A model generated the notes under the pieces. That model did not search any database, was not told the DNA's origin, and worked only from the letters and a program-made list of their open reading frames with translations. From assembly GCF_000226295.1 (NCBI RefSeq), contig NC_016024.1, positions 1,719,501 to 1,783,500 on the forward strand: a stretch of 64,000 nucleotides of DNA, given 5' to 3'. Positions 62,415 to 64,000 of this stretch are shown here, one piece after another; the first letter of the stretch is position 1; every line of letters begins with the position of its first letter. This DNA is from Chloracidobacterium thermophilum B (GTDB taxonomy: Bacteria; Acidobacteriota; Blastocatellia; Chloracidobacteriales; Chloracidobacteriaceae). A program made the position numbers and the translations under genes.

Positions 62415-62798
62415 CTATTTCTTACCAGGTGCTTTCTTCTTCGCTATTGTAGCTCTACGAGGTCCCTTACGGGTTCGTGCATTTGTGTGTGTCCTTTGCC
62501 CGCGAACTGGAAGCCCTTTCCTGTGACGCAATCCTCTGTAGGACTGAATCTCTACAAGACGCTTAATATCAAGCTGAATCTGCTTTCTTAGGTCCCCCTC
62601 TACAACGACAGAGCTGTCTATAACAGCTCTAATACGACCCAACTCATCTTCAGATAGGTTGCGCATCTTGATGCTAGGATCAACATTCGCTTTTTCTAGT
62701 ATCTTTGCAGACAATGACCTACCTATGCCGTATATATAGGTTAGAGCTATCAGGACACTCTTATTTTCTGGCAGATCGACACCAGCGATACGAGCCAT
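62415..62798 (-). CDS. rpsM: Ribosomal protein S13
   Basis: The 127-residue small-subunit protein begins [26 protein letters not shown] and ends in a basic tail containing [29 protein letters not shown], the conserved S13 C-terminus that contacts tRNA. The helix-two-turn-helix part is present ([17 protein letters not shown]). It is preceded by rpmJ with 22 bases between stop and start. Confidence 0.98.
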   Translation of the reverse strand: MARIAGVDLPENKSVLIALTYIYGIGRSLSAKILEKANVDPSIKMRNLSEDELGRIRAVIDSSVVVEGDLRKQIQLDIKRLVEIQSYRGLRHRKGLPVRGQRTHTNARTRKGPRRATIAKKKAPGKK

Positions 62799-62820
62799 GC
62801 AACTATCTCCATTCCGTTAA

Positions 62821-62934
62821 TCAACCTTGCTTCTGCTTATGCTTGGGGTTAGTACAAATTACCCGGACGGTTCCAAACCTAATAATTACCTTACAAGACT
62901 TACAGATTTTTTTCACAGATGCTCTTACCTTCAT
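62821..62934 (-). CDS. rpmJ: Ribosomal protein L36
   Basis: The 37-residue product begins [20 protein letters not shown] and ends [12 protein letters not shown], with the zinc ligands of the C+ form (C-x2-C, then C and H). It is a large-subunit protein and is too short to be listed by common minimum-length cutoffs, but sequence, position between infA and rpsM, and spacing all fit. Confidence 0.97.
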   Translation of the reverse strand: MKVRASVKKICKSCKVIIRFGTVRVICTNPKHKQKQG

Positions 62935-62956
62935 TGGCTTCTAACTCTCCTTTTTC

Positions 62957-63175
62957 TCACTTGTACCTATAAACAATCCTACCTCTTGTCAAGTCATACG
63001 GTGAAAGTTCAACTAGAACTTTATCACCAGGGAGTATTTTTATAAAATTTTTTCTCATCTTACCAGAAATACGAGCCAGCACAATATGCTTGTTTTCTAG
63101 CTCAACCTTAAAGGTCGCGTTCGGGAGAGCTTCAATAACGAATGCTGACGCCTCAATTGAGTCTTCTTTAGGCAC
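62957..63175 (-). CDS. infA: Translation initiation factor IF-1
   Basis: The 72-residue OB-fold protein begins [72 protein letters not shown] in overall content, with the conserved R-K-(N/Y)-x-I-x-I-x-x-G-D and D-L-T-x-G-R-I-V-Y-R elements. It blocks the ribosomal A site during initiation. Size is standard. It lies 47 bases downstream of map. Confidence 0.97.
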   Translation of the reverse strand: MPKEDSIEASAFVIEALPNATFKVELENKHIVLARISGKMRKNFIKILPGDKVLVELSPYDLTRGRIVYRYK

Positions 63176-63222
63176 AACCCTACCTCACTTGAAATACTTG
63201 GCATCCAATGAGTTTTTAGGTC

Positions 63223-63975
63223 TTACGAAAGGGCTGTAAGAATCAATGGCCCATTAGAGGTAATCGCAACGGTGTGCTCAAAGTGGGCTGAAGGCTTACC
63301 GTCTTTTGTTACAACTGTCCAGCCATCGCTTTCAATTCTCACTCCCGGAGAACCCATGTTAACCATAGGTTCTATAGCTAGGACCCATCCACATCTGAGC
63401 CGAGGACCCGTATTTGGTCTGTGCCCACAATTGGGTACTTGTGGGTCTTCATGCATCCTGCGACCAACACCATGACCGCAAAACTCTCTCACTAGGCTAT
63501 AGCCGTATGACTCAGTGTATGAGTATATTGCATAGGTAATGTCGTATAAACGGTTCCCTTCAATCATTTGCGATATCCCACGATAGAGAGAATTTTCCGT
63601 AACACTTATTAGTTTTTGCATCTCTTTTGCAACATTCCCAACAGGAACAGTAACCGCAGCATCTGCTACATATCCGTCAAAAACAACTCCAGCATCTATA
63701 CTCACAATATCACCTTCTCTTATTAGCGTTTCCTTGGGGATCCCATGAACAACTTGTTCGTTAACGGAAACACAAATGCTTGATGGATATCCTCTATATC
63801 CTTTGAATGGAGAGTAGAGTTTTTTCTTAGATAACCAGCTTTCAGCAATTTCATTCAATCTACGGGTCGTTATGCTGGGAATGGTGTTCTGCTTGAGCAA
63901 GAGTAGGAGCTCAGCTAAGTATCTTCCGGCTGTATGCATCTTTTTTATTTCATGAGATGTCTTAGTTACAATCAT
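63223..63975 (-). CDS. map: Methionine aminopeptidase, type I
   Basis: The 250-residue enzyme removes the initiator methionine. Metal ligands are visible in the family motifs: VSIDAGVVFDGYVADAAVTVPVG, FCGHGVGRRMHEDPQVPNCG, and the C-terminal LAIEPMVNMG and HFEHTVAI. Length fits type I bacterial enzymes. The start at 63975 gives a short, typical N-terminus (MIVTKTSHEIKKMHTAGRYLAELL). It heads the infA-rpmJ-rpsM cluster in the standard order; adk and secY would be expected just beyond the window edge. Confidence 0.97.
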   Translation of the reverse strand: MIVTKTSHEIKKMHTAGRYLAELLLLLKQNTIPSITTRRLNEIAESWLSKKKLYSPFKGYRGYPSSICVSVNEQVVHGIPKETLIREGDIVSIDAGVVFDGYVADAAVTVPVGNVAKEMQKLISVTENSLYRGISQMIEGNRLYDITYAIYSYTESYGYSLVREFCGHGVGRRMHEDPQVPNCGHRPNTGPRLRCGWVLAIEPMVNMGSPGVRIESDGWTVVTKDGKPSAHFEHTVAITSNGPLILTALS

Positions 63976-64000
63976 TAACTAATGCTCTTGCTATTTGGCG

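Noticed and set aside
53623-64000. The AT-rich end as a horizontally acquired island
   Set aside because: It contains the conserved map-infA-rpmJ-rpsM-rpsK-rpsD-rpoA-rplQ order and single-copy core genes, which are unlikely to be acquired as a block.

Overview
The window is a bacterial chromosome segment, GC-rich for about 54 kb and clearly AT-richer for the last 9-10 kb. It has no phage genes, transposases, rRNA or CRISPR arrays. Gene content suggests an Acidobacteriota chromosome, possibly Chloracidobacterium-like. The hints are many membrane-anchored TPR proteins, a Ser/Thr kinase fused to an FGE-sulfatase-like domain, a Uma2 nuclease, and a DUF2499/DUF3593-type membrane protein otherwise typical of oxygenic phototrophs. 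This assignment is inference from family content; no 16S or marker search was possible.

Layout. 0.2-5.7 kb: DUF445 protein, tRNA-Arg(UCG), DUF2499-like protein, orphan ABC ATPase, MscS channel with a cyclic-nucleotide domain, D-amino-acid oxidase. 5.7-17 kb: AddA/UvrD-type helicase-nuclease, 2-oxoacid dehydrogenase E1 alpha, a long tandem ThyX-like protein, two membrane-anchored TPR proteins flanking cdsA, a MoxR ATPase and a Uma2 nuclease. 17-28.5 kb: a 2522-residue TPR protein, a TPR plus double retropepsin-like protein, a zinc-ribbon membrane protein and a CDF cation transporter. 28.5-34 kb: an SF1 helicase island flanked by 300-bp direct repeats that separates the CDF gene from an ArsA-like ATPase gene. 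34-44 kb: glycosyltransferase, amino-acid permease, M1 aminopeptidase, a kinase operon, and an M48-like protein that has lost two zinc ligands. 44-53.4 kb: a fatty-acid beta-oxidation operon. 53.6-57.9 kb: HEAT-repeat protein, deoC, a small secreted protein, a HAD phosphatase and a CCA-adding enzyme. 57.9-64 kb, minus strand: map-infA-rpmJ-rpsM-rpsK-rpsD-rpoA-rplQ followed by accB-accC.

How genes work together. The fad cluster is a complete beta-oxidation unit: TetR/FadR-like repressor, acyl-CoA synthetase, a FadN-type bifunctional hydratase/dehydrogenase, thiolase and acyl-CoA dehydrogenase, plus two small uncharacterised genes. It begins with a palindrome closely resembling the Bacillus FadR operator and ends in an intrinsic terminator. 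The opposing pathway, fatty-acid synthesis, is represented by accB-accC behind the ribosomal alpha operon. The tRNA-Arg gene lacks an encoded CCA end, consistent with the CCA-adding enzyme at 56.6 kb.

The most unusual structure is the helicase island. Before insertion, the ArsA-like gene and the CDF gene were probably adjacent with a 21-bp gap. The junction is now duplicated on both sides of a roughly 4-kb insert carrying one large helicase gene. This looks like single-crossover integration of a circular molecule or a tandem duplication, rather than transposition.
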